Origin: Dicaeum eximium
Lineage: Eukaryota > Chordata > Aves > Passeriformes > Dicaeidae
Assembly: GCA_013396995.1 (NCBI GenBank)
Contig: VWZP01010273.1
Span: 1,271,003-1,335,002, forward strand
DNA length: 64,000 nt
Reading direction: 5' to 3'
Below, in pieces: positions 15,301-23,939 of the stretch; within the stretch, counting starts at the first letter, position 1; each line of letters starts with the position of its first letter. Position numbers and translations under genes: made by a program. The notes under the pieces were generated by a model. It did no database searches, was not told the DNA's origin, and worked only from the letters and a program-made list of their open reading frames with translations.

Positions 15301-18300
15301 GTAACTCTTCTTCTGGACAGGCAGTTTTACATCAGCCCCCTCTTCCTTCAGCAGATTTCACCGAGTTTGATTGTGAAATTTGCACCAATATAGTTTGTTC
15401 TTTCCTTAAAAATCTATCTAATAATAATATTTAAGTCATACTGCTGGGTATTTTTCTTTGGGTATGCCATTTTAAGTACAGTTTTCCTTGAAGTTGTTTT
15501 TATGTAATCATGTCATTTTAGAGCTGTATTATACTGAGAGTCACTAACAGAATATAAAAGAAGAATGTTGTTTTCCAGCAACTAATTCTGAAGTGATATT
15601 TAGCTGTCTCACACAAATTTCACAGTTTGATTCAATCGTAGTGTATAGCAAAACATTACAAATTGCTCTGTAGAGTAAAAACATCTGCTGATTGAGAAGT
15701 ATAGGGAGGCAAAGGAAAATGTTTGCTGAAATAATTAGTGTCCTTTAAATGCCTCTAGCTGCAAAGAGTATGACTTTCTCAGCCTCTAATAATGCAAAAA
15801 AAATCCCAAAACAACTCCAAAACAATATAAGGAAAAGACAACTAAGACTAGACTAATTGCAAAACACTACTTGATTTCAGCTGCATTGATAATTTAATGA
15901 AATCCTGTGTTTTCAGGAGATTCCTCTATTGTAACCTTGAAGCAGTATAACCTAATGAAGTAACATTCAAATTTTAACTATCCCTTGACAAGTTTTACAT
16001 TCGGTTGCAGAGGCAAGGAGTTGCCAAAGCAAGTCATCAAGTAAAAGTATGCTAAATTAACATTTTAAAAGTAGCTTTTGAATATCTGACATTGAAGAAC
16101 AGCAACAACAAAAAAAAAATCTTTAAATGCTCTAAAAACATATTCCACTTTTATAAAGTTCATTATATTAAATTGCCCTCATATATATTTTGCTACTGTT
16201 TAGATTACTTCTCTCAGTGTAATTTTTTTTTTAACTTCCTGGCTGATATTGTCACAGTATCCTGTTTAGGATACTGTGACAAGCAACTGCTTGTGGTTTT
16301 CCAAAGAAATTGTCATGCAATGGTTTCATTCAAAGGATCAACAGAACTTCAGCTTCCCTATATGTCATTAGTAAAGATATTATTATGAAAAATTAAATTT
16401 ACTGTTAATTGTTGGTTTTTTTTCTTAAGGAAACTATCGAAATGCACGTGATGTTCTTTTCAGTATGTATTCAGAGTTAAAGACACAGAAGATTAAAATT
16501 TCTTCTGAGATGGCTACAAATCTTATGATTCTACACAGCTATATTTTGGTGAAGGTAAGGAACTGAGAAATTGAATTTATGTATAGGTTGCACAGTGTCT
16601 GATTTATTGAACTGTATGTATGTATGTTCTGTGCACATAAATTACATTGTCACATAGATTGTATCACAGAATCCAAGTGCACGCTAACAGCAAGCTTCAG
16701 GAGGACAATCCATAGTTGTTTCTGCCTCTTTGAGTGGCATATTCTTTTTACAAATACTGAATAATTGAAAATTACATAGGGCTTCCTGTTTTTCTTTCAC
16801 ATTCATGCTTACAAATACTATGCTACTAGTACAACTATTTATTATTATTGTTGTTGTTGTTGTACTTGACGTTATTATCCATAAGTAGATCACTGCTTTT
16901 CTGTGAATGACATTAGGCAGGGGCTCAAATGTTTTCTCTTAGTTACCCCATGGATGCCCATCAGGCTGTCCATTCCTACAGCCAGCTTCGGCCTCCCTCT
17001 CTACCAGCAGTGAGGCAAGAGCTGCAAGTGGTGGGCTGAAGGCCAGAAAGACTGGGGAAGAGCCGTGCTGAGCTCTCTGGTCCCTTCTGTAGTCCAACTC
17101 TACTCAGTTTCATGAAGCAGCTGCTGGCATGCAGCTCCCAGTAGGATGAATGCCAAGAGCAGGCTGCAGGAATTACTCTCCAATGGCTGCAGTAAATGTG
17201 GTTTGTTTGCTGCGTTCCAGATTCACGTGAAACGTGGTGATCACATGAAGGGAGCACGGATGCTTATACGTGTAGCCAACAACATCAGCAAGTTCCCATC
17301 ACGTGAGTGCTGACAGCAGAGGAGCTGTGCTCTGCAGGGCAACTCATTAATCAGCACTGCATTGCAAGCTTCATCCTCCCCCTGTGTGTGATCCTGTGGG
17401 CAACAACAGTGTAACTACACAGCGTGCTCTGCATCCTCCTCCGGGCAGCACTTCCATACACAGCCTCCAGGATGGGATCCTCACCAGCACTTTAATCTGT
17501 CCTCACCTGACTGCAGTACTGAGCAGCCTCGACCACACACGGTCTCAGCATTGTGTGTAAAGAACTGGTTCTGGGACTTCATCACAACATTTTAATTGAT
17601 CTTTTTTTAAAATTATTTTTGGGTACATGGAAAATGTAGACTGAAAAGTAGGCTTTAAAGAGTGCAGACCAGATCTGGGAGAAATGGTTAAAATCAGAAC
17701 ATTCCTGCTGCCATGCTGAGCTTCAGGAGTGTGAGGCAATGAGAGGTGAAAAAATGGTTTTCTTGTATATGGTTCCAGGAATGGCCCAAATTGTGCGACT
17801 CTGTACCATGACAAAGAAGAAAAATAGTCTTTTGTCATCAGTACTTTGTTAGCTGTATTAGCTCAAAGGTTTTAAACATTAATATTGGTAAATAAATATT
17901 TGACGTCGTTGTTTCATTCTATTACAGATATCGTGCCAATCTTGACTTCAGCTGTGATTGAGTGTCACCGAGCAGGACTGAAAAACTCAGCTTTCAGTTT
18001 TGCTGCTATGTTGATGAGACCTGAGTATCGGAGTAAAATAGATCCAAAATACAAAAAGAAAATCGAAACAATGGTCAGGTGAGTAATGGTAATCAAATGC
18101 ACACAATTTGCAATGCTGGTTTTGCTTACAAAGCCTGTAGAATGTTTTCGTATTGTTTCACTGTCTTATATTTGAAAGGCTAAGAACCATTTACCACCCT
18201 TCTCTGAGAATTAAAGATTTCCTTTGAATATGATATGCCTTAAATGCAATGTGCATTTAAAATGCTTCCTAACCAGCAATAGGGTTTTCCATCTTCTCCC

Positions 18301-21300
18301 TACAGACACAAGTGCAGCCACACAGGTTTAGTTGTTTCTATGTGAGAATCCACAGCCAAACTGTTGGGTACTACAGCATTGTGCAGCAGCATTGTGCTCT
18401 TCTGTGATTTAGATGACTAAATGGCTAAGATAAAAAAGAATGGGAAAGCAAATAAAATACATTAATTTCTGACATTTTCTTCCTTATCTGAAGTTTCGTT
18501 TTGATCCTAGTCAGTATTTTCTGCCAGAGGAGGAAGCATAGGTAATTGTAGAAGAGCAGGGCACACATATGTAACACCTTTGTTATTTATTCTGCTAGTC
18601 TCTAACCAAGGCTCAGGGACTTGCTGAGCTTATATGGGTAGTTTAGCTATTTATATATTAAGTTCCTAAGCTCTCCATGAGCTTATCCAATTGCTCTGCT
18701 TAAAGTCACATAACTTGTTAATGGCAGTTGACTCCTACAACGAGTTCCATTGTGTCAAGACTGGTCTCTAGCTAGTTTAAGGTGATGCCTCATACTTTTC
18801 CTCTTGGGAGAGATCTACCCATTTCTGTGTCATTTATGGTTTTAAACATCTCCATGCTTTATTTATTTCCCTTCTGTCAGTTATATCTTTTCAGGACCTG
18901 AAGAGTCTCAGCTTACATAGCTTTTTTATGGATACTGTTTTTTATGGCGTTTCTCTGAAACTCTTCTTACAGATTTTTTGGAGGCAGTTAGAACCTGTAG
19001 AATCCTACCAGAAAGCCAGTTTTTTATTACTCCCATTCTTTGTGGTCCTGCCACAGAAAAACTCTGAAACAAATAAACCATAGCTTTATAGTCAATACGT
19101 ATACACCCTGAGTTTTGAAAGCTTATGAAGTATTAGGATCTGTTACATCTTTTCAAAGGTGGTGGTGTTTCTAATTAAATGGAAAATGACCTAATTCTGA
19201 GTTGACATAATTGTGATGAAGCTTGGGTGATAGTTAAAAGGAAGGAGCTGATAGAATGTAAAATAGCAGCTGGAAGCTATGCAAGTAACTCAAAGGAAAA
19301 ACACTTGCTAAATATCAAAGGCATTGTAAAACAGCTTTGTTAATTCAAACAGCTTGAGGGATTTATTCACAGCTGTGTCTATGTTTTAGACGTCGGGACA
19401 CAACTGAGACAGAAGAGCCAACAACAGCCTGTCCCTACTGTGCTTTCCAGCTCCCAGAGTGTGAACTTCTGTGTCCCAGCTGTAAAAACAACCTTCCATA
19501 CTGCATTGCAACTGTGAGTGTCTGCTGTGCTTTCTGCACTGTGAAAGTAAAGGCAAAGCTGCTTTCCCCTCTAAAACTAAGTTCATTTAACTTCTTCAGT
19601 TTGCTAGTGGATCCAAACTAGGTATTTTATGCATTTATGGGTTTTTCTAATATGTTGCCAAATTTCTTTTTGTCTTTGACTATCATAGAGTGTCCTTAAC
19701 TTGCCACCTACAAGTAGCAGGCACTTGAGGGTGCCAGTAAATTCAAGAAGTCATTCTGGGAGACTTGAGCTTCCCGAGAAGGCAGGTGCAGCACCAGGAA
19801 TCCCCAGCACATACATTTGGTGCAGTTGGTGCACTTGGGAGAGCAGACAGGCCGGTGCTGCTGATGCCTTTCCAGCTCAGCCATTTGCCCAGGGACTCCA
19901 GTGCTCAGAGAACTTACAGAAGTCCCCCTTTCCTTTTCTATGTACAGGAGCTTGTGGAGGGCACAGCTCTCCTCCCCTAAGCTACCAAGACATCAAATTA
20001 AAAAAACCAAACCAACCAACTGAATGAAAAAAAGCAACAAAACTTCAAAAATCTGTTTTGGGGAATTTTTAAGCACATCCAGTGCTAACAGTTCAGGCTG
20101 TGACTTCAGCATTTCTTATCCATACAGAAATGCGAAGTTCTAACATTTTTTGTTTCTTTAGGGTGTACTGAAAAGGTAGGGATGGCATACATTCCTGGTG
20201 GAAGTCACTGTACAGCTACTGTATAACTAACACAATTTTTACTGCGTTCACATGAATTGCCGTACTAAAATATCATGAGGAAAAGAGAACTTACTTGAAC
20301 AGGAAACAAATGTTAGAGTTAACATTCTTTATTAAAACTAAAGAATTAAGTCTCACCAAAAAAATTAATATCCATTATGTGGGGGTCTTTTTGCTCTATT
20401 GGTTTAGCATAATAAGATGACAGGTATACTTTAGAAATAATATCATTAGGAAAACAAAGGAGTTTTAAATATAACTTCTTGAGCCAAACACAATGTACAT
20501 GTTTATATGTTACACAATATTTATTTAGGCTCCATCTTGGCCAGTTTGTTTATGTCACAGGTGTTTGTAGACATTAGGACTGTGGCATTTCCAAATATCT
20601 AATGAGAGTCAGTGTCAAAACAGTCTGCTGTTGCATATTGTATTAGAGCATGAATCTCTTGGTATAGTTCAAGGTGCTGCTGTGTTTTTTATAGTATTGA
20701 AGAGGTACATACAAATTCCTTCTATCAAAAGTAATCTAGTAAACTGTAGCAAAAAAGAGAAAACGTAAAGAGGCAAAGGCCAGGCAGGCTCACAAACTTG
20801 AGTGCTGAATGTGACCTACTGGGCTCAGGTGCTGTGGCTTTCAGGGTATTTTTGGTATGTCATATACAACACAAAAATGCCAGCAGATTTAGGTACAGCT
20901 CTGGATACATATCTACAGATAGCATTCTAGAACTGCCAAACTAAAAATTTTTGAACACTGTAATTCAGTATATTCCTAGATTTCCATTTTTAAAACAGGG
21001 ATGCAAATGATAACACTGCATCTGTGAGAGCTCCTTTTCCTAGTTAAAGAATTTACACAGTAATCAAGCTACAGTAACATAGTTATGGGGCTTTTAATTC
21101 AAGATCTTAGAACTCAGTTGCTAAGACTTTCTCATAATAACAGGTCTAAAAGTGAATGTTCTCTGTAGCCAGGCAGCATTTGCCCCTTGGTTACCTGCAG
21201 TTTTTGTGTGCAGGGTCGGCACATGGTACGCGATGACTGGACAGTTTGCCCACACTGTGACTTTCCTGCCCTCTACTCAGAATTCAAAAGGTAAGTTGGG

Positions 21301-22081
21301 ATTTTTTTCTGTTGCAGTATTTCAGTGTCTGTTCATATTTTAGCAGCTAATGGATCATTTGGTACTAAAAGCCGTGTAACAAGTGGGCTGGGTGGAAGAG
21401 GAATTCCCCTTGCTTTGTACTTGCATCTTAGACATTAACAGACCATTGCTTCCAAGTTGACCAAAATGTTAGGATATGATGAAGAATTGGGCCAGTGATG
21501 CAGGGCTCCAACTGGAACAGTAAAGATGGATGGTGAGCTTGTGTAAGTTCTCAGCTCTGCCCAGGAAGAAGGCCTAATACGGGGGGCAGGGCAGGAGCAC
21601 AGGTGCACCAGCAATCACCAAAACAAACAAAATGCACATAGAATTGGGTACAGACTAAGACAGCAATAATGTCTTGTCCCTGATAATCACGTGACAACAG
21701 GATGCGATAGCTCTGTTGCAATGTCAGGAACTCAGAAGCTGCTAAAACCTCCTCTCTTATATGTTTAAGTGCTGCAAACAGCAGCCTTCCTGGTGTGGTG
21801 TTAGTTCTCAAATGCTGAAAACATAGACAGAAACAGCCATTGCTCTGTCCTGCATGTGTTACATAGCACTGGTCAGAACTCTGCTCTAGGCTTTGTGCCT
21901 CAAGCCCAACATCCTTTGAAAAATGTTAGAATTTGCTTTTGACCAGTTGCCCTTCCTTTAAAACAGCCTGTTACAGACTGAAAATGTGTGTCCAATGTGT
22001 TCTGAAAGGATTAACATTATTGATCTTAAGAAAATAAATGACTGCACAGAGTACCTCAAACTAGAAGATGAGGACCAATAA
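195..22081 (+). CDS. WDR19: WDR19 (IFT144), C-terminal half, 19 coding exons
   Basis: Intraflagellar transport protein of the IFT-A complex, which drives retrograde transport in cilia and entry of membrane cargo. The window holds the C-terminal half (about 683 residues, matching roughly human 660-1342). The WD40 propellers lie upstream, outside the window. Exons: 195-354, 955-1065, 2691-2800, 3862-3919, 4155-4295, 4408-4490, 5724-5807, 6797-6943, 7350-7474, 9271-9383, 10303-10371, 10746-10823, 14239-14335, 16430-16554, 17221-17302, 17928-18078, 19390-19513, 21214-21290, 21967-22081. Every junction is AG/GT and the reading frame joins without a break. Helical TPR-like repeats run through most exons; the end has paired-cysteine zinc motifs CPYC, CPSC, CPHC and CPMC. 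The match to human WDR19 is nearly colinear. No frameshift or premature stop is seen, so the gene looks intact. It converges with RFC1. Confidence 0.97.
955..1065 (+). CDS. WDR19: WDR19 exon 2 of window
   Basis: Acceptor ctacag, donor gtatta; phase 0 at both ends, 37 codons. It encodes GIEDHNLLAGHLAMFT through ASSSPVAALE, closely matching the human sequence. Confidence 0.95.
1183..2560 (-). mobile_element. CR1 LINE fragment, antisense in a WDR19 intron
   Basis: About 1.4 kb of a chicken-repeat-1 non-LTR retrotransposon, inserted opposite to WDR19. Its 3' end is at the low coordinate (around the GGAATCGTAGA run) and its truncated 5' end near 2560. Minus-strand translation gives broken reverse-transcriptase frames: SLTSVPGKIMEK (near 2500), VIFLDFSKA (near 2320), SKFADDTKLEGALDSL (near 2060, with the catalytic DD pair) and the 3' part with LEYCVQFWVP (near 1670). 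The pieces lie in different frames, so it is an inactive 5'-truncated copy. Confidence 0.93.
2691..2800 (+). CDS. WDR19: WDR19 exon 3 of window
   Basis: Acceptor ttaatag, donor gtaagt. It starts in phase 0 with MRKDLQHWDKALQLAKRL and ends two bases into a codon (AT|G, Met). That Met sits where human has Ala, just before GDYVNAL. Confidence 0.95.
3862..3919 (+). CDS. WDR19: WDR19 exon 4 of window
   Basis: Short 58-base exon; acceptor ctttcag, donor gtaatt. It encodes GDYVNALAHYEKGITGSNK and ends in phase 0. The YxxALxHYEKG pattern is TPR-like. Confidence 0.94.
4155..4295 (+). CDS. WDR19: WDR19 exon 5 of window
   Basis: 47 codons, phase 0 at both ends; acceptor taccag, donor gtactc. It encodes EHDEVCLAGVAQMSIRMGD through CGAILENMK, almost identical to human. 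Confidence 0.96.
4408..4490 (+). CDS. WDR19: WDR19 exon 6 of window
   Basis: Acceptor gttatag, donor gtaagt. It encodes QFSEAAQLYEKGQYYDKAAS through RCKN plus two bases of the Trp codon. This is a typical TPR helix pair. Confidence 0.95.
5724..5807 (+). CDS. WDR19: WDR19 exon 7 of window
   Basis: Acceptor ctttctag, donor gtatgc. It completes Trp and encodes AKVGELLPQVSSPKIHLQYA through EADG, ending in AG|G. Confidence 0.95.
6797..6943 (+). CDS. WDR19: WDR19 exon 8 of window
   Basis: Acceptor tttgcag, donor gtaaca; 49 codons. It encodes YSEAVIAYEHAKQWDSVIRL through LEGAKMVA and ends in AG|A. The strongly conserved LDHLNNPEKAV run is present. Confidence 0.96.
7350..7474 (+). CDS. WDR19: WDR19 exon 9 of window
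   Basis: Acceptor ctgattag, donor gtgagt. It encodes FFLRLGDYGSAIQFLVMSKC through NKMEIYADII and ends one base into a Ser codon. Confidence 0.96.
7796..8085. repeat. Perfect 145-bp tandem duplication in a WDR19 intron
   Basis: Bases 7796-7940 (starting agtggtacagttcttgattt) are repeated at 7941-8085, with no difference I could find by eye. Each copy also contains an internal repeat of tgtcacttttttcccttt. Both copies are pyrimidine-rich. The lack of divergence suggests a recent duplication or an assembly artefact. Confidence 0.95.
8733..9016 (+). mobile_element. CR1 3'-end fragment, sense in a WDR19 intron
   Basis: About 285 bp of the CR1 3' terminus in the same orientation as WDR19. It has the well-known segments gttgcccagagaagt, ccctgcccatggcaggggcc and the 3' tail cattctattcttctgtgattctgtg, the short ATTCTGTG-type repeat that ends avian CR1. 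Heavily 5'-truncated and non-coding. Confidence 0.93.
9271..9383 (+). CDS. WDR19: WDR19 exon 10 of window
   Basis: Acceptor tgttgcag, donor gtcagt. It completes the Ser codon and encodes SESTTNEDYQSIALYFEAEK through LLCGQYGR, ending in phase 0. Confidence 0.95.
9952..10017. repeat. Short tandem duplication, period 37
   Basis: gctccatgacattcaaaaca followed by ttatgatta occurs at 9952-9980 and again at 9989-10017, with an 8-base spacer. It lies in a WDR19 intron and has no visible function. Confidence 0.85.
10303..10371 (+). CDS. WDR19: WDR19 exon 11 of window
   Basis: 23 codons, phase 0 at both ends; acceptor attttag, donor gtaagc. It encodes ALRHFLQSPSTEDNLAMEMA followed by IET. Confidence 0.95.
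10746..10823 (+). CDS. WDR19: WDR19 exon 12 of window
   Basis: 26 codons, phase 0 at both ends; acceptor taatag, donor gtattg. It encodes VGRAKDEALTNQLIDYLMGE through GMPQ. Confidence 0.95.
10824..14238. other. Large WDR19 intron, no feature recognised
   Basis: 3.4 kb AT-rich intron. A small imperfect duplication of ccactatttttactaattt lies near 13330-13370. A GC-richer patch at about 13860-14130 has overlapping short open frames on both strands; none resembles a known protein and none is flanked by convincing splice sites. Confidence 0.7.
14239..14335 (+). CDS. WDR19: WDR19 exon 13 of window
   Basis: Acceptor cattcag, donor gtaagt. It encodes DAKYLFRLYMALKQHQEAAR through REEQCS and ends one base into a Gly codon. 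Confidence 0.96.
14336..16429. other. WDR19 intron, no feature recognised
   Basis: 2.1 kb AT-rich intron with scattered homopolymer A and T runs. I see no repeat family, RNA gene or extra exon in it. Confidence 0.65.
16430..16554 (+). CDS. WDR19: WDR19 exon 14 of window
   Basis: Acceptor tttcttaag, donor gtaagg. It encodes GNYRNARDVLFSMYSELKTQ through LMILHSYILVK and ends in phase 0. Confidence 0.96.
17221..17302 (+). CDS. WDR19: WDR19 exon 15 of window
   Basis: Acceptor gcgttccag, donor gtgagt. It encodes IHVKRGDHMKGARMLIRVAN through SKFPS plus one base of the His codon. Confidence 0.96.
17928..18078 (+). CDS. WDR19: WDR19 exon 16 of window
   Basis: Acceptor attacag, donor gtgagt. It completes His and encodes IVPILTSAVIECHRAGLKNS through KKKIETMV. 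The AMLMRPEYRSKID block is highly conserved. It ends in AG|A. Confidence 0.96.
18079..19389. other. WDR19 intron, no feature recognised
   Basis: 1.3 kb intron. A pyrimidine-leaning stretch near 18730-18980 has the feel of a very old degraded repeat, but I cannot assign it to a family. Confidence 0.6.
19390..19513 (+). CDS. WDR19: WDR19 exon 17 of window (zinc motifs begin)
   Basis: Acceptor atgttttag, donor gtgagt. It encodes RRDTTETEEPTTACPYCAFQ and then LPECELLCPSCKNNLPYCIAT. The CPYC and CPSC pairs start the C-terminal zinc-binding region shared with other IFT-A and coat-like proteins. Confidence 0.96.
19514..21213. other. WDR19 intron, no feature recognised
   Basis: 1.7 kb intron. Bases 19700-19985 are GC-richer than the surroundings and carry overlapping short frames, without splice context or a recognisable protein. 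An A/C-rich low-complexity run sits at about 19998-20045. Confidence 0.65.
21214..21290 (+). CDS. WDR19: WDR19 exon 18 of window
   Basis: Acceptor gtgtgcag, donor gtaagt. It encodes GRHMVRDDWTVCPHCDFPAL followed by YSEFK, with the CPHC zinc pair, and ends in AG|C (Ser). Confidence 0.96.
21967..22081 (+). CDS. WDR19: WDR19 last coding exon with stop
   Basis: Acceptor taaaacag. It encodes LLQTENVCPMCSERINIIDL through YLKLEDEDQ and stops at TAA 22079-22081. The CPMC pair completes the zinc region. A donor-like attcag|gtacgt follows six bases after the stop, at 22087/22088, so the transcript probably splices on to a 3'UTR exon. Confidence 0.93.
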
Positions 22082-22857
22082 ATTCAGGTACGTTCTACAG
22101 TCTGTACTTTTTACTTAACAGGGTTCATTCTAGACAACTCTGGAGTTTTTCCTAGTAAGGAATCTTACCTTACAGCCCGGGTCAATGCCTCAGGTAACTT
22201 AAGACCCAGTTCTATCACCTATTTGCCCTCAGACATGCAGCCACCAGTAAGTTTTGCTACTGCAACTAACCTGGTGAAATTTTGCTTTAACTCAGTTTAC
22301 CCCTACGACCACATTAACATCCACAAGCTGTTCTGGTTTGGAACATGTTCCTGAATATCAGGTGTGTTTGAATAGCACAGAGAACAGTTTGAAGATCTCA
22401 GCATCATCTAGACTTCTCCAGCTATTCCAGCACGGGTTTAAGTGTAGGGAGAGAGGGAGAGCAAGAGAGGTACTGGTAACTGGAAGGAGCAAATTTAAAA
22501 TGCTGATTACATGATCTTAACTTGCCTATTTAACAGAATCTATCCCAGGAAACAGCAACAAGTATTGGCCTGAAATACTCATACTTCTAAGAATGAGAGC
22601 ATGACTCTGGCTATACCAAAGATTTACATACAGTACTTTGGTTTTTTTTTTAAAAATGGTAACTGAAAATGAGTTCATAATGTTCCTCAATAATGTTAAT
22701 AATTTCAAGGCAGATTTACTACTGCAAACACCTTATGTGAAAACTCAGCTGTAGGTCACAGTAATGCACTCAAGTTCTTTTGGGGTGTTTTTAGTTGTCC
22801 TGATCTGCTATCACAGTGTATCTCAGAATGTAATTAACCACCTCTGTTTCTTTCCAG

Positions 22858-23040
22858 AACTGCTTGTGTTGGCTGCCAAGCAGCAAGGAGAGCTCTACCA
22901 CTACATCACACCTCTCTTCCTCAGAAAGGCCTAATTAACAGCCATGTCACTTCTATTTTGTGGTATCTGTAACTATTTAGCTTTTGATAAATTTTGTACT
23001 TTGGTTTATTGTAGTAATAAAACTGATAATACTTACAAAC
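22858..23040 (+). other. WDR19: WDR19 3'UTR exon and poly(A) signal
   Basis: After acceptor tctttccag a non-coding exon is likely, ending just past an AATAAA signal at 23016-23021. The cleavage position is estimated. Because the stop codon lies only six bases before the last junction, the splice should not trigger nonsense-mediated decay. Confidence 0.65.
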
Positions 23041-23422
23041 AAAATCTGCATTTTATCTGCACCAAAGACAAACCACAGGGCCATCTTTGTAATGTGAGTG
23101 GCAGGAAAAAAAAAACACCTCCCTACTGTTCTCTTTTTCAGTATCAGTTCTGAACTGTTATGAATATTTTCAATTAAACATTTTTTACTCTTTAAATATT
23201 GCTTTCTGGTTTTGATTAAAGATATACAAGTACAGACTACTTTGGAAGTAAGTATCTCACTGCTTTTCTGTGTCTCTAACTGAACAAAAGGGAAGTTGTA
23301 GGAAAAGAGGAATGCCACATCCTGTACATGAAGGAAAGACAAAACTCTGGAATAAAGGAGGGAGACTGGACAGAACGGTCCATGAACTTTAACCAAAGCT
23401 TTAAAAGAGTCCTGTGAAACAT
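23041..23422. other. Gap between converging WDR19 and RFC1 ends
   Basis: About 380 bases between the WDR19 poly(A) signal and the minus-strand AATAAA of RFC1 (TTTATT at 23423-23428). AT-rich; no coding frame or repeat recognised. Confidence 0.6.
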
Positions 23423-23837
23423 TTTATTGTAATTTTATATACTGCTTAATTTCTAGAATGTACAAATAGGTCATTTATGTATGGGGTTTTTGCATCATGT
23501 ACTATTTACAAGACTCCACCACATAATGTCAGGGGATTTATATAAAAAAAAAGCAGTGAAGTCCTAGGAAGACTCAGCAGAAATGCCAGGTAACTAAGCG
23601 TGACATTTTCAGCATGTTCACGCACCTGGTATCTGTTGCACAAGGAGTTACAGCTTGTAACATGGACCATGTCAGCAATAAGCACAGCAGGGCAGCGTGT
23701 GAGAGCACAGGCGCTACAGCACCTCTATAAGAGGAGCTTTTTCAACGCACTGGTTCTACTTTCCCAGCAGCAGCACTGGATCTGTTTCACGTTCCTAGCA
23801 GAAGTTAGATACGCAAAGCTGTGTCCAAAGCAAGATT
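23423..23837 (-). other. RFC1: RFC1 3'UTR with poly(A) signal
   Basis: Downstream of the TAA at 23838-23840 the minus strand runs to AATAAA (plus TTTATT 23423-23428). The 3'UTR extent of roughly 420-430 bases is inferred from that signal alone. Confidence 0.55.
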
Positions 23838-23939
23838 TTAGTCTAAATGTCTTGTTTTCTCTTTTCTTTTCCCTTCTTTTTTTGTGGTTTCTTCATTTTT
23901 CTCTTTTTTTGGCAGCTTGGAAGACTTCGCCTTTTTTTG
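23838..23939 (-). CDS. RFC1: RFC1 last exon (basic tail)
   Basis: Minus-strand acceptor ttgtttgtag, then QKKAKSSKLPKKEKNEETTK and 13 more residues to TAA at 23838. It follows phase 0 from the previous exon and aligns with the human lysine-rich C-terminus KKKTKSSKPSKPEKDKE, which supports it as the true final exon. Confidence 0.88.
   Translation of the reverse strand, partial: QKKAKSSKLPKKEKNEETTKKEGKRKEKTRHLD

Noticed and set aside
18730..18980. Faint resemblance to an old degraded LINE 3' region
   Set aside because: No diagnostic motif or tail could be identified by eye.
22977..23396. 139-codon minus-strand frame over the WDR19 3'UTR and RFC1 3' flank
   Set aside because: No domain, low-complexity AT-driven composition, and it overlaps both poly(A) signals.
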